Shown: positions 47,345 to 57,139 of the stretch, piece by piece
Layout of the letters: the number at the start of each line of letters is the position of its first letter
Position numbering within the stretch: position 1 is the stretch's first letter
From: Paenibacillus senegalensis JC66
GTDB taxonomy: Bacteria > Bacillota > Bacilli > Paenibacillales > NBRC-103111
Reading direction: 5' to 3'
NCBI RefSeq assembly: GCF_000285515.1
Contig: NZ_HE610957.1
Span: 780,858-844,857, forward strand
Length of the DNA: 64,000 nucleotides
The notes under the pieces: generated by a model
Databases searched by the model: none
Told to the model about the DNA's origin: nothing
Seen by the model: only the letters and a program-made list of their open reading frames with translations
Translations under genes and position numbers: made by a program

Positions 47345-47817
47345 TCCTCTTCCTTCGGCTCTCCGCGGTAGGTGGCCTCGGCCAAGTCGGTAAACAACAC
47401 TCCGTTCAGATGATCCACCTCATGCAAAATACAGCGCGCGAGCAAATCGGTCCCTTCGATCACGATTTCCTCTCCGTGACGGTTGAGGCCCTTGACCTTA
47501 ACCCGTTGAGCTCTGCGAACATCTCCGGTCAAGCCGGGAATGCTCAAGCATCCTTCCGGACCAAACTGCTCGCCTTCCTGTTCGATCACCTCAGGATTGA
47601 TCAGCTCAATTAAGCCATGCTCATCTCCTACATCCATAACAATCACGCGTTTAAGAACGCCAACCTGAGGGGCCGCAAGACCAACCCCTTCCGCATCGTA
47701 CATCGTTTCTGCCATGTCATTTAACAGCTTGTGAATATTCGGTGTAATTTTGGGTACCGGCTTGGATTTTTCCCTCAGTACCGGATCTGGATCTTTAACA
47801 ATAATGCGCAATGCCAT
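47341..47817 (-). CDS. def: Peptide deformylase
   Basis: Def removes the formyl group from nascent proteins. The protein is 158 aa, with all three motifs visible: GVGLAAPQVG, EGCLSIPG (metal Cys) and HEVDHLNGVL (two metal His and catalytic Glu). It is paired with fmt. The 274 bp upstream to priA contain no gene. Confidence 0.97.
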   Translation of the reverse strand: MALRIIVKDPDPVLREKSKPVPKITPNIHKLLNDMAETMYDAEGVGLAAPQVGVLKRVIVMDVGDEHGLIELINPEVIEQEGEQFGPEGCLSIPGLTGDVRRAQRVKVKGLNRHGEEIVIEGTDLLARCILHEVDHLNGVLFTDLAEATYRGEPKEEE

Positions 47818-48091
47818 TCAAGCACCTTCCTTTACAGATGGATCCTCACAGTTGATACGAAATCTATGAAATTAGGAACAAGATGAATCCTGGAATAAAT
47901 GACCTTCGCTTGCCTGATTTTCTGTTCGTTGCATAGCTGAATACTTGCAGATGATCAAGCACAATGCCGATGATCTTTAGCTTCAGCTTATGCAGCTAGG
48001 CTGTTCCCGGTGTAACCCTCATCAGGCGGAAATCCGGCTTCCGGCATCGATATAGCGTCTCCGTTCTGCCAATTGGCGCTGACCGATTGCT

Positions 48092-50578
48092 TTACATAAG
48101 CAGGTAAGGATCTACATCAATGCTGACCTGAAGGCTTTCCCGCTTAATGAGATCATCAAATGAAGCCGCTGCTTCCATAACCCAGTCACTAACGGGTTCA
48201 CTGTCCCGATATTTTATCATGCATTGGAACCGATATCTATCTTTGATCCTCGACACAGGCGAAGCCGTAGGGCCCAGTACCTCCACGGAGGAGGGCCGAT
48301 GGCCGGAGCGGGCCGCCGCGATTTCCTTCAGCCGGAGTGCAAAGGCTTCCGAAGAACGAATCAGGAGCGGGATCTCCGGATGGGACAGCGTGATGAGGAT
48401 CAACCGGCAGTACGGAGGATAATCCCGGCTATGCCGCAGCTGCAATTCATTATGCAGAAACCGGGTATAATCGTGCTCGCTGGCGCACTGAACGCTGTAA
48501 TGCTCCGGAGTATAAGTCTGAACAAATACTTCTCCCGGCAGATGATGCCGTCCAGCCCGTCCAGCCACTTGCGTCAGCAGCTGGAAGGTCCGCTCACCCG
48601 CACGGAAATCAGGCAGGTTCAACACCGTATCCGCGGCTATAACCCCAACTAGAGTAACCTGCGGAAAATCGAGGCCTTTGGCGACCATCTGGGTGCCCAG
48701 CAATACGTCTGCCTGATGGTTGCGAAATTGATTCAGCCATTTCTCATGGGAGCCTTTCTCGCTTGTCGTGTCAACGTCCATGCGAATAACCCGTATGCCT
48801 GGAAACAGCTTGGCCAGCTCCTCCTCAACCCGCTGAGTGCCGGTACCAAAATATCGGATATGCTCGCTGCCGCATTCCGGGCACACCTCTGCCTGCTTTT
48901 CCGCATAACCGCAGTAATGGCAGCGGACAGTTCTCGAGCTTTGGTGATAAGTGAGCGATATGTCGCAATGCGGACATTCCAACGTATTGCCACAGGTTCT
49001 GCACATGACAAAGGTGGAGTACCCTCTACGGTTAAGCAGCAGCACCGTCTGCTCGCTCCTCTCCAGCCGCTTCTCTATCGCGTTAAACAACGGACGGCTG
49101 AACATCGAGCGGTTGCCGTCCTTCAGCTCTTCCCTCATATCCACAATATGGACAGGGGGCAGCGCCCTGCCCTCGACCCTTTGCTGCATAGTCAGCAGCT
49201 GATACCGCGGAGAGCCGGCGGAGCCGTCAGGCAAACGGTCAGCCGCCCGGGCATAGCTTTCCAAGGATGGAGTCGCCGAGCCAAGGAGGACCACTCCCTG
49301 AAAATGCCCAGCCCGGTGAATCGCAACCTCTCGCGCATGATACTTGGGACTGTCCTCTTGCTTATAGCTGGTTTCATGCTCCTCATCAAGGATAATCAGC
49401 CCCAGACGGCGGAAGGGAGCAAATACGGCGGAGCGGGCACCAATTGCCACTCTTACTTGGCCTAGTGAAATTTTGCGCCACTCGTCATAACGCTCTCCTT
49501 GGGAAAGGCGGCTGTGAAGCACCGCAACCTGGTCTCCGAAGCGGCCTTTGAAGCGCTCTACCATTTGCGGTGTCAAGGAAATTTCCGGCACCAGCACGAT
49601 GGCTTCCCGCTCCATGTTCAGGCATTGCTGGATAGCCTGCAAATATACCTCTGTTTTTCCGCTGCCCGTCACGCCGTGAAGCAAAAATACCTCATGCTTT
49701 TTCTCTGTCAGCGCATTCGATATCGGGGTGAATACCTTCTGCTGTTCCGGGGTCAGCGCCAGCGGCTCTGTCTGGGCAAAGCTGCGGTTCGCGTAAGGAT
49801 CGCGGAATACCTCTTCCTCTTTGATCTCCAGCCAGCCCTTGTCGGCCAAGCTTTTTACAGTGGATGCGGAAATCCCGAGTGCCGCCGTTAGGACGCTAAG
49901 CGCGACGGGGCTGGAGTTTTGACAGAAATAGCCGAGCACTTCCTTCTGCCTCGCAGCCCGCTCCGGAAGCTCAAGAGCGTACTGGCTCAATTGCTCCGGT
50001 GCCGCCTGCGCATATACCATCAGCAGCTTCTTCTTCCCTGCCCGGTCCCGCATGGATTGACTTTCCCGCAGCAGCCCTAGCTGCAATTGTTCTTTTATCC
50101 ACTGTCCTTGATCTGCAAATCTGCGAATCAATTCCTCCAGCGCTACCCGCTTTTTAGCGTTCACATAGTCTAGTATTTCCAGCTGCGATGGCTGCAAAAA
50201 TAATCGGTCGGCTTCAGTAACCTCACCGATCTCAACATTTTTTTCGTACTTGGCTTTCAGCGCCCCGGGAATCATCGCCTGCAAGGCAGTAATCTCGTGG
50301 CACAAATACGTCCGGCTTATCCATTGGGCAAGCGCTACGAGCTCAGGCGTCAAAGGAGGATGTGCGTCCAGCACTTCGCTGATGGCCTTCAGCTTATCGC
50401 TTTCCACCTGCTCATGCTGCCTGAAGCCGGTCACGAAGCCTTGCACGACCCGATGGCCAAATGGGACGCCTACCCGGCTGCCGACCTGTATCCAGGGCTC
50501 CAAATGAGCCGGTATCGCATAATCGAACGGGCGGTTAGTCTGTTTGGCCGGAACATCGACAATGACTTGGGCTATCAT
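48092..50578 (-). CDS. priA: Primosomal protein N' (replication restart helicase PriA)
   Basis: PriA reloads the replisome at collapsed forks. The protein is 828 aa, larger than E. coli PriA (732) as usual for Bacillota. It has an N-terminal DNA-binding domain, Walker A GVTGSGKTEVYL, DEEHETSYKQ, a zinc module with four Cys pairs (CRTCGNTLECPHC, CHYCG, CPECG) and QVAGRAGR. The ATG overlaps the coaBC stop by 4 bp. Confidence 0.97.
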   Translation of the reverse strand: MIAQVIVDVPAKQTNRPFDYAIPAHLEPWIQVGSRVGVPFGHRVVQGFVTGFRQHEQVESDKLKAISEVLDAHPPLTPELVALAQWISRTYLCHEITALQAMIPGALKAKYEKNVEIGEVTEADRLFLQPSQLEILDYVNAKKRVALEELIRRFADQGQWIKEQLQLGLLRESQSMRDRAGKKKLLMVYAQAAPEQLSQYALELPERAARQKEVLGYFCQNSSPVALSVLTAALGISASTVKSLADKGWLEIKEEEVFRDPYANRSFAQTEPLALTPEQQKVFTPISNALTEKKHEVFLLHGVTGSGKTEVYLQAIQQCLNMEREAIVLVPEISLTPQMVERFKGRFGDQVAVLHSRLSQGERYDEWRKISLGQVRVAIGARSAVFAPFRRLGLIILDEEHETSYKQEDSPKYHAREVAIHRAGHFQGVVLLGSATPSLESYARAADRLPDGSAGSPRYQLLTMQQRVEGRALPPVHIVDMREELKDGNRSMFSRPLFNAIEKRLERSEQTVLLLNRRGYSTFVMCRTCGNTLECPHCDISLTYHQSSRTVRCHYCGYAEKQAEVCPECGSEHIRYFGTGTQRVEEELAKLFPGIRVIRMDVDTTSEKGSHEKWLNQFRNHQADVLLGTQMVAKGLDFPQVTLVGVIAADTVLNLPDFRAGERTFQLLTQVAGRAGRHHLPGEVFVQTYTPEHYSVQCASEHDYTRFLHNELQLRHSRDYPPYCRLILITLSHPEIPLLIRSSEAFALRLKEIAAARSGHRPSSVEVLGPTASPVSRIKDRYRFQCMIKYRDSEPVSDWVMEAAASFDDLIKRESLQVSIDVDPYLLM

Positions 50579-51795
50579 GAACGGCCGCCTCCCACGCGGC
50601 CAGCGAGGCGCTCGGCTATGCGGCTCAGCAGCCGCTCAGCCACTGCTTCCTTGGACATCTTGGGCAGCGGCTCTACCGTACCGCTGGCCTCCAGAAAAAT
50701 GACCCGATTGGAATCCGTGCCGAAGCCCGCTCCTTCCTCAGTTACATCATTGGCCACGATCATATCGCAATTTTTACGCTGCAGCTTGTCCTTCGCATGT
50801 TCTATCACATCGTTGGTTTCTGCCGCGAACCCGACGAGAAATTGTCCGGTTTTGCGTTCTCCCAGCGTCTTCAGAATATCCGGATTTTTCACCAGGCGGA
50901 TCGTCAATTCCTCATCCTTCTTCTTTATTTTCAGCGGGGAAGCCTCTGCAGGCCGGTAATCCGCAACAGCAGCACTTTTTATCACAATATCTGCTTGCTC
51001 GAAACGCGAAGTTACTGCTTCGAGCATATCTAGAGCTGACAGGACGGGCACATGCTCCACGCCAGCAGGTACCGGCAAAGAGCTGGGCCCGCTGATCAGC
51101 GTCACTTCGGCCCCCATATCGCGGGCTGTTCTAGCAATGGCGTAGCCCATTTTTCCTGAGGAATCGTTGGTTAAGTAACGCACCGGATCAATCCGCTCCT
51201 GGGTTCCTCCGGCCGTTACCATCACCTTGCGCCCGCTTAACAGCTTGCCGCGATTCAGGATGGCCGCCAGCGCGGTCACAATCTCCTCAGGCTCCGCCAA
51301 ACGCCCTTTGCCGACATATCCGCAGGCCAGCTGTCCTTCGCCCGGCTCAATAAATGTAATGCCCCGCTGACGCAGCAGCTCCATATTGTGCACAACAGCC
51401 GGGTGGCTGTACATATGAACATTCATGGCAGGGGCAACTACAATCGGTGAAGTGACCGCAAGCAGTGTCGTACTGAGCATATCATCGCCTAGGCCAAGCG
51501 CCAGCTTCGCAATCATATTGGCGGTAGCGGGGGCAATAACAACCAGATCAGCGTGATCTGCCAAATGAATATGTGATACTACGGAAGGGTCCTTTTCCTC
51601 AAATGTATCTGTCATTACTTGATTGCGCGATATCGCCTGAAACGTCAATGGAGAAACAAATTTCGCTGCGGATTCGGTCATGATCACTTTGACGTCTGCT
51701 CCGGCCTGAACCAGACGGCTGCACAGCGCTACTGCTTTATATGCGGCAATTCCGCCGGAAACTCCAAGCAAAATAGATTTTCCTCTAAAGCTCAC
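50575..51795 (-). CDS. coaBC: Bifunctional phosphopantothenoylcysteine decarboxylase/synthase
   Basis: This CoA-synthesis protein has two fused activities in 406 aa. The N-terminal flavin decarboxylase (CoaC) has GVSGGIAAYKA and APAMNVHMYSHPAV. The C-terminal synthase (CoaB) starts near residue 190 with VMVTAGGTQERIDPVRYLTN and has a KIKKKDE-type loop. It lies between rpoZ and priA, with a terminator between it and rpoZ. Confidence 0.97.
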   Translation of the reverse strand: MSFRGKSILLGVSGGIAAYKAVALCSRLVQAGADVKVIMTESAAKFVSPLTFQAISRNQVMTDTFEEKDPSVVSHIHLADHADLVVIAPATANMIAKLALGLGDDMLSTTLLAVTSPIVVAPAMNVHMYSHPAVVHNMELLRQRGITFIEPGEGQLACGYVGKGRLAEPEEIVTALAAILNRGKLLSGRKVMVTAGGTQERIDPVRYLTNDSSGKMGYAIARTARDMGAEVTLISGPSSLPVPAGVEHVPVLSALDMLEAVTSRFEQADIVIKSAAVADYRPAEASPLKIKKKDEELTIRLVKNPDILKTLGERKTGQFLVGFAAETNDVIEHAKDKLQRKNCDMIVANDVTEEGAGFGTDSNRVIFLEASGTVEPLPKMSKEAVAERLLSRIAERLAGRVGGGRS

Positions 51796-51892
51796 TACAG
51801 CTCCCTCCTTCTGTTTCCGCCCGCGAGTTGGTTAACAGCATTGCGGCTTGAGGACCAAGCTCCCCTGGCAGTAGTTTGCAAAAGCTGTTGTC

Positions 51893-51920
51893 AAAAAAAC
51901 AACAACCCCAGGGGTTGTTG
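51893..51920 (-). terminator. Terminator after rpoZ
   Basis: On the minus strand AACAACCCC pairs perfectly with GGGGTTGTT and is followed by GTTTTTTT. It lies 24 bp after rpoZ and should limit read-through from remA-gmk-rpoZ into coaBC-priA. Confidence 0.92.
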
Positions 51921-51944
51921 GTAATGGTGCCTGGACTAGCCGGC

Positions 51945-52154
51945 TTATTCGTTCTTGTTCTCTATTTTTTCGTAGTGAATATAATCCCCGTACAGCTCCT
52001 CGAGTGCTACACCCACATGTTTATGGGACTGGGGCTGCTCCAGCTGCGAATGAACGCCTTCTTTCAGCATCCGAGCCCGCTTGGCAGCAGCCACTACAAG
52101 GGAATACTTGCTATCCACTTTGTTTAACAGCTTGTCAATGGAAGGATAAAGCAT
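51945..52154 (-). CDS. rpoZ: DNA-directed RNA polymerase omega subunit
   Basis: The protein is 69 aa, starting MLYPSIDKLLNKVDSKYSLVV, the omega signature. The ATG at 52154 is favoured by GGAGGTG at proper spacing; the longer frame upstream begins inside that site. It is placed 2 bp after gmk, the conserved gmk-rpoZ pair. Confidence 0.96.
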   Translation of the reverse strand: MLYPSIDKLLNKVDSKYSLVVAAAKRARMLKEGVHSQLEQPQSHKHVGVALEELYGDYIHYEKIENKNE

Positions 52155-52156
52155 GA

Positions 52157-52798
52157 CTATAACACCTCCTGCATCCAATGTTTCAATTTTGGTATATACC
52201 GCTCTTTTCTACAATGCTCAGCCGTGCGGATGGCCTGTATTCGGTCACACGCCAAATCCACATGATCATTAACTATGAAATAATCATAATGCTCCGACAT
52301 CGCGATTTCTTCAGCCGCTGCCTGCATTCTTCTGCGGATCGCTTCAGCGGTTTCCGTGCCGCGATTTTCAATTCGGCATTGCAGTTCTTCTAAAGAAGGA
52401 GGAAGAAGAAAAATAAACACGCCCTCGGAAAACTGCTGCTTGACCTTCAAAGCTCCCTGCACTTCAATTTCCAAAATGATGTCGTTACCGGCATTAAGGG
52501 TTTCCTCAACGAAGGAGCGGGGCGTGCCGTAGTAGTTACCAACATATTCAGCCCACTCTAACAATTCCCCTTCAGCGATCATGTTTTGGAACTGTTCTTT
52601 TGTCTTGAAAAAATAGTTCACTCCGTCAACTTCACCGGCCCTTGGGGCGCGGGTCGTAGCGGAAACCGAATAGACCAGGTTTGTGCTTCTTTGACGCAAA
52701 GCCGCGCATACCGTTCCTTTTCCCACGCCTGAAGGCCCGGATAATACCATTAATATGCCTCTGTCTTTCTCTGCCGACAGAAACCCTTTATTCGTCAT
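52157..52798 (-). CDS. gmk: Guanylate kinase
   Basis: Gmk phosphorylates GMP to GDP. The protein is 213 aa from ATG 52798, whose Shine-Dalgarno AAGGAAG lies inside remA. It has the P-loop [12 protein letters not shown] near residue 20, then [19 protein letters not shown] (the GMP-binding Ser/Arg/Tyr region). It overlaps the end of remA by 11 bp. A longer frame starting inside remA is not credible. Confidence 0.97.
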   Translation of the reverse strand: MTNKGFLSAEKDRGILMVLSGPSGVGKGTVCAALRQRSTNLVYSVSATTRAPRAGEVDGVNYFFKTKEQFQNMIAEGELLEWAEYVGNYYGTPRSFVEETLNAGNDIILEIEVQGALKVKQQFSEGVFIFLLPPSLEELQCRIENRGTETAEAIRRRMQAAAEEIAMSEHYDYFIVNDHVDLACDRIQAIRTAEHCRKERYIPKLKHWMQEVL

Positions 52799-53048
52799 GA
52801 TCATCTTCCTTATTCGCAAGTCGGTGAGCCACCGTCTCAGGCTGGACAGCGGACAGGATGACATGGTCACTGTCCGTAATAATGACCGCACGGGTGCGCC
52901 GGCCATAGGTTGCATCAATCAGCATATGCCGATCTCTGGCCTCTTGAATGATCCGTTTAATCGGTGCTGATTCGGGACTGACTATCGAGATGATGCGGTT
53001 GGCGGAAACGATGTTTCCGAAACCGATATTAATAAGTTTTATAGCCAT
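52788..53048 (-). CDS. remA: Extracellular matrix regulator RemA (DUF370)
   Basis: RemA is a DNA-binding activator of biofilm matrix operons in B. subtilis. The 86 aa protein begins [27 protein letters not shown] and contains [19 protein letters not shown], both highly conserved. It sits between yicC and gmk as in Bacillus. Its ribosome site is TTTAGGAGG. Confidence 0.95.
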   Translation of the reverse strand: MAIKLINIGFGNIVSANRIISIVSPESAPIKRIIQEARDRHMLIDATYGRRTRAVIITDSDHVILSAVQPETVAHRLANKEDDHDE

Positions 53049-53215
53049 CCTGTGCCTCCTAAACTTTTTGCTCGGCAGTGCTGCAGCACTTGCTGCCTCG
53101 CTAATAAAAAAGGATAAACGATTCTATCAATCGTGAATTGCTCTAGTGTTGCCTATTTATGGAATCATCATACTCTATTGGGCGGCGCAGCAAGTCGTCA
53201 CCGGTCATAGTCCCG

Positions 53216-54094
53216 TTATTCCAAGTTCTGAGCCTGCTCCCGGATTTTTTCCAGCTCTGCTTTCATTTGCACCACTATCCCGGAGATTGCCGCTGAATTG
53301 GCCTTGGAACCAACCGTGTTCACTTCACGATTCAACTCCTGCAGCAGGAAATCCAGCTTTCGACCGACTGCTTCCTGGCCGTCTAAAATTAATGCCGCAT
53401 GATCCAGGTGACTGCTCAAGCGGGTCAGCTCCTCGCTAATATCTGCTTTGTCAGCCAGCAGCGCCGCCTCCATCGCAATCCTCTGTTCATCGATCTGAGC
53501 ATCGGTCAGCCAGTCCTTCAATCTGGAAGCCAGCCTATTGCGATAATCCTCAACCACACGAGGCGCCTCCACATTCAGGTTGGCCGTAAACTCGCGCAAT
53601 GCATTCAGCCGTTCCTTCATATCAGCGGTTAAATCGGCGCCCTCCCGCTCCCTCATCTGAAGCAGCTGTCTAACAGCCTCCTCCAGCACTTCGCCCATAG
53701 CTTGCTCCCAATCATCGAAGTCCGCTTCTGCTTCGCGAAAGCGCACTACATCCGGAATGAGAAACAAATCGCGAACGGTTAAAGGAGTATTCAGCTGATA
53801 GCTCTCCTGCAGCTGGCGGGATGCCGCCATGCAGCTGTCTGCCAGCGGCCAGTTAATCTCAGCTTGCAGCGGAAGCTCGGCGCTGCGCTCAATATTCATA
53901 TAAACTTCAACCCGGCCGCGCAGAAGATACTGTTGAATTCTTTTCTTGAAAGACTCCTCCAGCATGGTCCATTGCCTTGGCAAGCGGAACACAACTTCCA
54001 AGTAACGGTGATTGACCGACTTGGCCTCTATCCGGACTTCATAGCCGCCTACGACCTTTTCTGCTTGTCCAAATCCGGTCATACTTTTGGGCAC
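53216..54094 (-). CDS. YicC family endoribonuclease
   Basis: YicC-like proteins are endoribonucleases (E. coli YicC acts in RyhB decay). The protein is about 292 aa, beginning with the conserved KSMTGFGQAEK. The C-terminal part has VEEYRN-like and LDFLLQELNREVNTVGSK, the family hallmark. The start is taken as GTG 54094, with GGAAGTGA upstream; the in-frame GTG at 54103 overlaps that site. It lies upstream of remA. Confidence 0.92.
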   Translation of the reverse strand: MPKSMTGFGQAEKVVGGYEVRIEAKSVNHRYLEVVFRLPRQWTMLEESFKKRIQQYLLRGRVEVYMNIERSAELPLQAEINWPLADSCMAASRQLQESYQLNTPLTVRDLFLIPDVVRFREAEADFDDWEQAMGEVLEEAVRQLLQMREREGADLTADMKERLNALREFTANLNVEAPRVVEDYRNRLASRLKDWLTDAQIDEQRIAMEAALLADKADISEELTRLSSHLDHAALILDGQEAVGRKLDFLLQELNREVNTVGSKANSAAISGIVVQMKAELEKIREQAQNLE

Positions 54095-54144
54095 CGGTAT
54101 CACTTCCCATATTCTAATTCATTTTATCAGCAGGAACAAGGGGC

Positions 54145-56025
54145 TTAGGACGTAGCTCCGCCCGGTTGCTTGTGCACATACCGGGTTAATTCTGCTGTCA
54201 TTTCATAGTAAAGCATCGGTGTCATAAAGTAGAAGCCATTGAAGTAAGGAAGCGCCATATCCAGCAGCTCCTTGGCGATTTGAATGCCCATCCGCCTTCC
54301 TTCCTCCTGCTCCAAACCGCTCATCCGCTTTCTGACATCATCCGGGATCCGGATGCCGGGAACCTCATTATGCAAAAACTCTGCATTGCGGCCGCTTATC
54401 AGAGGCATAATTCCCAAAAAGATAGGAGCCTCGATATGGCGTGTCGCATGATACAATCTTTCCACCATCGCGGGATCATAAACAGGCTGGGTCATAAAAT
54501 AATCCGCTCCGGCCTCTATTTTTTTCTCCATTCTGCCAACCGCCTTGTCCAAATACTTAACATTGGGATCCAGGGCGGCTCCAATTACAAAATTGGCTTT
54601 ATGCTTGAGGGCTTTGCCGGAATGGGAAGTTCCTTCATTAAGCTGCTTGGCCATTTTGATGAGACCGATGGAATTAAGATCATACACCGAGCTCGATCCT
54701 GGCAAATCACCGAACTTGGCCGGATCCCCCGTGATGCAGAGCAGGTGATCAATGCCCATCGCATGGAGCCCCATCAAGTGGGCCTGTGTACCTATCAGGT
54801 TGCGGTCCCGGCAAGCCACGTGAAGCAGCGGCGGAATGCCGAGCTTCTCCTTCACCATGAACCCGGTGGCAATGTTGCTCATTCTTGTCATTGCCAGCGA
54901 ATTGTCAGCCATCGTAATCGAATCGACCCCGGCATCCTTAAGTACACGAGCCCCTTTCATAAAGGTGGCTACCGACAAGCCTCTCGGGGGATCGAGCTCA
55001 ACGATAACGGTCCGACGCTGCCGCACAAGCTCAACCAGGTTAGGAGACGACTTCGTTCCTTCCGCGGCTTCTCCCCCGCCTTCGGCTTGCAGTCCTGGCG
55101 CTTGCGGCTCCTTGACGGCAATCGGTTTGACGGGCTTGACATCCGCTGCCGCCTCTCCTGGCTTATAGTTTTGCAGCGCAGCGGATATGGCCGCAATATG
55201 CTCCGGCGTCGTGCCGCAGCAGCCGCCGATGATCCGGGCACCCAGCTTGGCAAAGCGCAAAGCGGCTTCAGCAAAGTACTCCGGCGTTGCCGTATACGTG
55301 AACTTGCCATCTATATAGCCCGGCAGTCCGGCGTTCGGGTACACGGAAAACACGTGCTCGATGGGCTGCAGCTTTTCCATTGCCCGCAAAAGACCCATTG
55401 GGCCGCTGTGGCAGTTAAAGCCTACCACATCGGCCCCTTGTGCGAGCAATCGGTTAAATGCCTCATCCATGGTTATGCCGTCCTTCGTCACCCCGCTGAC
55501 CTCTGTTGCGAATTGACATATGACCGGCAGCTCGCTCATCTTGCGGACCGTCTCGAGAGCAACCTGGATCTCGTCAAATTCATAGAAGGTTTCCAGCAGT
55601 ATGCCGTCCGGATCTTCTTCCAGCAATGCTTCGAGCTGTTCCTGAAAACTTTCAGCGATTTCTTCCAAGGTCAGGCTTGTTCTTCTCGCCCCGCGAACCG
55701 AGCCGACAGCCCCGATAATGAAGGCATCGTCGCCGCCCGCTTGTCTAGCCAGCTTGACGCCTTCCCGGTTAATAGCCTTCACTTCATTCTCCAACCCGTA
55801 TTTAGCCAGCCGTTCCCGGCTGGCCGAGAACGTATTGGTTTCGAGCAAACGGGCGCCTGCTTCGCAATACCGGCGGTGAACATCAATGATGACCTCCGGC
55901 TTCGTCAAATTAAACTCTTCATAGGAGATGCCTACCGGGAAGCCTAGCTGATACAAATATGTTCCCATGGCGCCATCGCCTACAAGCAGTTCCCGCTGCA
56001 GCAAAGTTCTTAAATCAGCTTTCAT
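54145..56025 (-). CDS. Bifunctional homocysteine S-methyltransferase / methylenetetrahydrofolate reductase (YitJ-like)
   Basis: The protein is 626 aa with two enzymes fused. Residues about 1-290 are a Bhmt-type homocysteine methyltransferase with VGDGAMGTYLYQLG, a zinc-binding Cys at GFNCHSG, and the GGCCGTTPEHI pair. Residues about 330-610 form a MetF-like TIM barrel (VELDPPRG, GDPAKFGD, DYFMTQPVYD). It likely makes methionine and 5-methyl-THF. In B. subtilis YitJ is under an S-box; I see no such leader here. It lies downstream of dapF. Confidence 0.93.
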   Translation of the reverse strand: MKADLRTLLQRELLVGDGAMGTYLYQLGFPVGISYEEFNLTKPEVIIDVHRRYCEAGARLLETNTFSASRERLAKYGLENEVKAINREGVKLARQAGGDDAFIIGAVGSVRGARRTSLTLEEIAESFQEQLEALLEEDPDGILLETFYEFDEIQVALETVRKMSELPVICQFATEVSGVTKDGITMDEAFNRLLAQGADVVGFNCHSGPMGLLRAMEKLQPIEHVFSVYPNAGLPGYIDGKFTYTATPEYFAEAALRFAKLGARIIGGCCGTTPEHIAAISAALQNYKPGEAAADVKPVKPIAVKEPQAPGLQAEGGGEAAEGTKSSPNLVELVRQRRTVIVELDPPRGLSVATFMKGARVLKDAGVDSITMADNSLAMTRMSNIATGFMVKEKLGIPPLLHVACRDRNLIGTQAHLMGLHAMGIDHLLCITGDPAKFGDLPGSSSVYDLNSIGLIKMAKQLNEGTSHSGKALKHKANFVIGAALDPNVKYLDKAVGRMEKKIEAGADYFMTQPVYDPAMVERLYHATRHIEAPIFLGIMPLISGRNAEFLHNEVPGIRIPDDVRKRMSGLEQEEGRRMGIQIAKELLDMALPYFNGFYFMTPMLYYEMTAELTRYVHKQPGGATS

Positions 56026-56109
56026 TTATTAAACCCCACCCAATCAGGCAGCTGCTGCCTATTCTCTCGGGCCGCTGACAAGGATTCGCATCCATGCCAA
56101 TCGCCCAGT

Positions 56110-56946
56110 TTATTCGTTCACGGACCCGGTAAACACTTCTTCTGCCGGGCCAGTCATATAAACATGGTTGTCCTCTTCGCTCCACTCAATAAACAAATCC
56201 CCGCCCTTAAGAGATACTGTAGCTTGGCGGTCTGTCAGCCCGTTAAGCACGGATGAAACCAGCGTAGCACAGGCCCCTGTTCCACAGGCAAGTGTCGGGC
56301 CCGCGCCTCTTTCCCAAACGCGCATGTCTGCATAATCTCTAGACTTCACCGTAACAAACTCCACATTAATTTTGTTTGGAAAGAGCGGATGCTTCTCCAG
56401 CAAAGGTCCCCATGTATCCAGATCAAATTGAACCGCATCATCCACATAAATCACACAGTGCGGATTGCCCATGGATACAGCCGTGAAGTGAAAGGTACGG
56501 CCATTCACTTCCACAGGATGATTGACTACAATATCGGCATCAATCGTAGTCGGCACTTGGGTGCCTTGAAGGATAGGCTCTCCCATATCGACTCGGACAG
56601 CCTGCACCTTTCCGTCAGCAACCTGCAGCTGCACTTTCTGCACACCCGCACCAAGCGTCTCCACGGTCATCTCTGTTTTAGCTGCCAGTTGGTGATCGTA
56701 AGCATATTTCGCGACACAGCGGATCGCATTGCCGCACTGTTCGGCTTCACTGCCGTCCGAATTGATAATCCTCATGCGCACATCCGCGCGTTCAGACGGC
56801 AAAATATAAACCAGACCATCGGCACCAATGCCGAAGTACCGATTACATAAGGAAATCGCGAGCTCAGACACATTGTCCGGCAGCTCACGTTCTCCGCTAA
56901 CAACTATAAAATCATTGCCTAAGCCATGCATCTTGGTAAATTTCAC
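56110..56946 (-). CDS. dapF: Diaminopimelate epimerase
   Basis: DapF converts LL-DAP to meso-DAP for peptidoglycan and lysine. The protein is 278 aa, starting FTKMHGLGNDFIV. The two catalytic Cys are visible: Cys71 in EQCGNAIRC and Cys221 in LACGTGACA. It lies 84 bp upstream of the methionine gene. A GC-rich hairpin (GGGCCGCC/GGCGGCCC, 56967-56986) lies just before its start. Confidence 0.97.
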   Translation of the reverse strand: MKFTKMHGLGNDFIVVSGERELPDNVSELAISLCNRYFGIGADGLVYILPSERADVRMRIINSDGSEAEQCGNAIRCVAKYAYDHQLAAKTEMTVETLGAGVQKVQLQVADGKVQAVRVDMGEPILQGTQVPTTIDADIVVNHPVEVNGRTFHFTAVSMGNPHCVIYVDDAVQFDLDTWGPLLEKHPLFPNKINVEFVTVKSRDYADMRVWERGAGPTLACGTGACATLVSSVLNGLTDRQATVSLKGGDLFIEWSEEDNHVYMTGPAEEVFTGSVNE

Positions 56947-57139
56947 TGCTCAACACTCCCGAATGCGGGCCGCCCGAGGGCGGCCCATCCTTAAATTAAT
57001 CGTTACCTAGAAAAATGTCCCATCTTTGGGGACGAACGGCTGGCAATCCTGCCGTTTTCCCTGATTTAAGGGTATTTTCTACTTATGATAACGTAAATCA
57101 TCGGGAATGCATAGTTTTTTTCGCATTTCCTTGTGTTAT

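Noticed and set aside
52799-52918. A 40-residue N-terminal extension of guanylate kinase
   Set aside because: It overlaps remA in another frame and lacks conservation. ATG 52798 has a ribosome site and gives the usual kinase length.
54280-55947. A 555-codon open frame on the plus strand opposite the homocysteine methyltransferase/MTHFR gene
   Set aside because: The minus-strand frame has full, conserved enzyme motifs. The antisense frame has no recognisable protein features and no ribosome site, so it is a by-product of codon bias.
54000-56120. S-box (SAM) riboswitch or T-box upstream of the methionine/folate gene
   Set aside because: The 84 bp between dapF and this gene is too short, and no conserved core was found.
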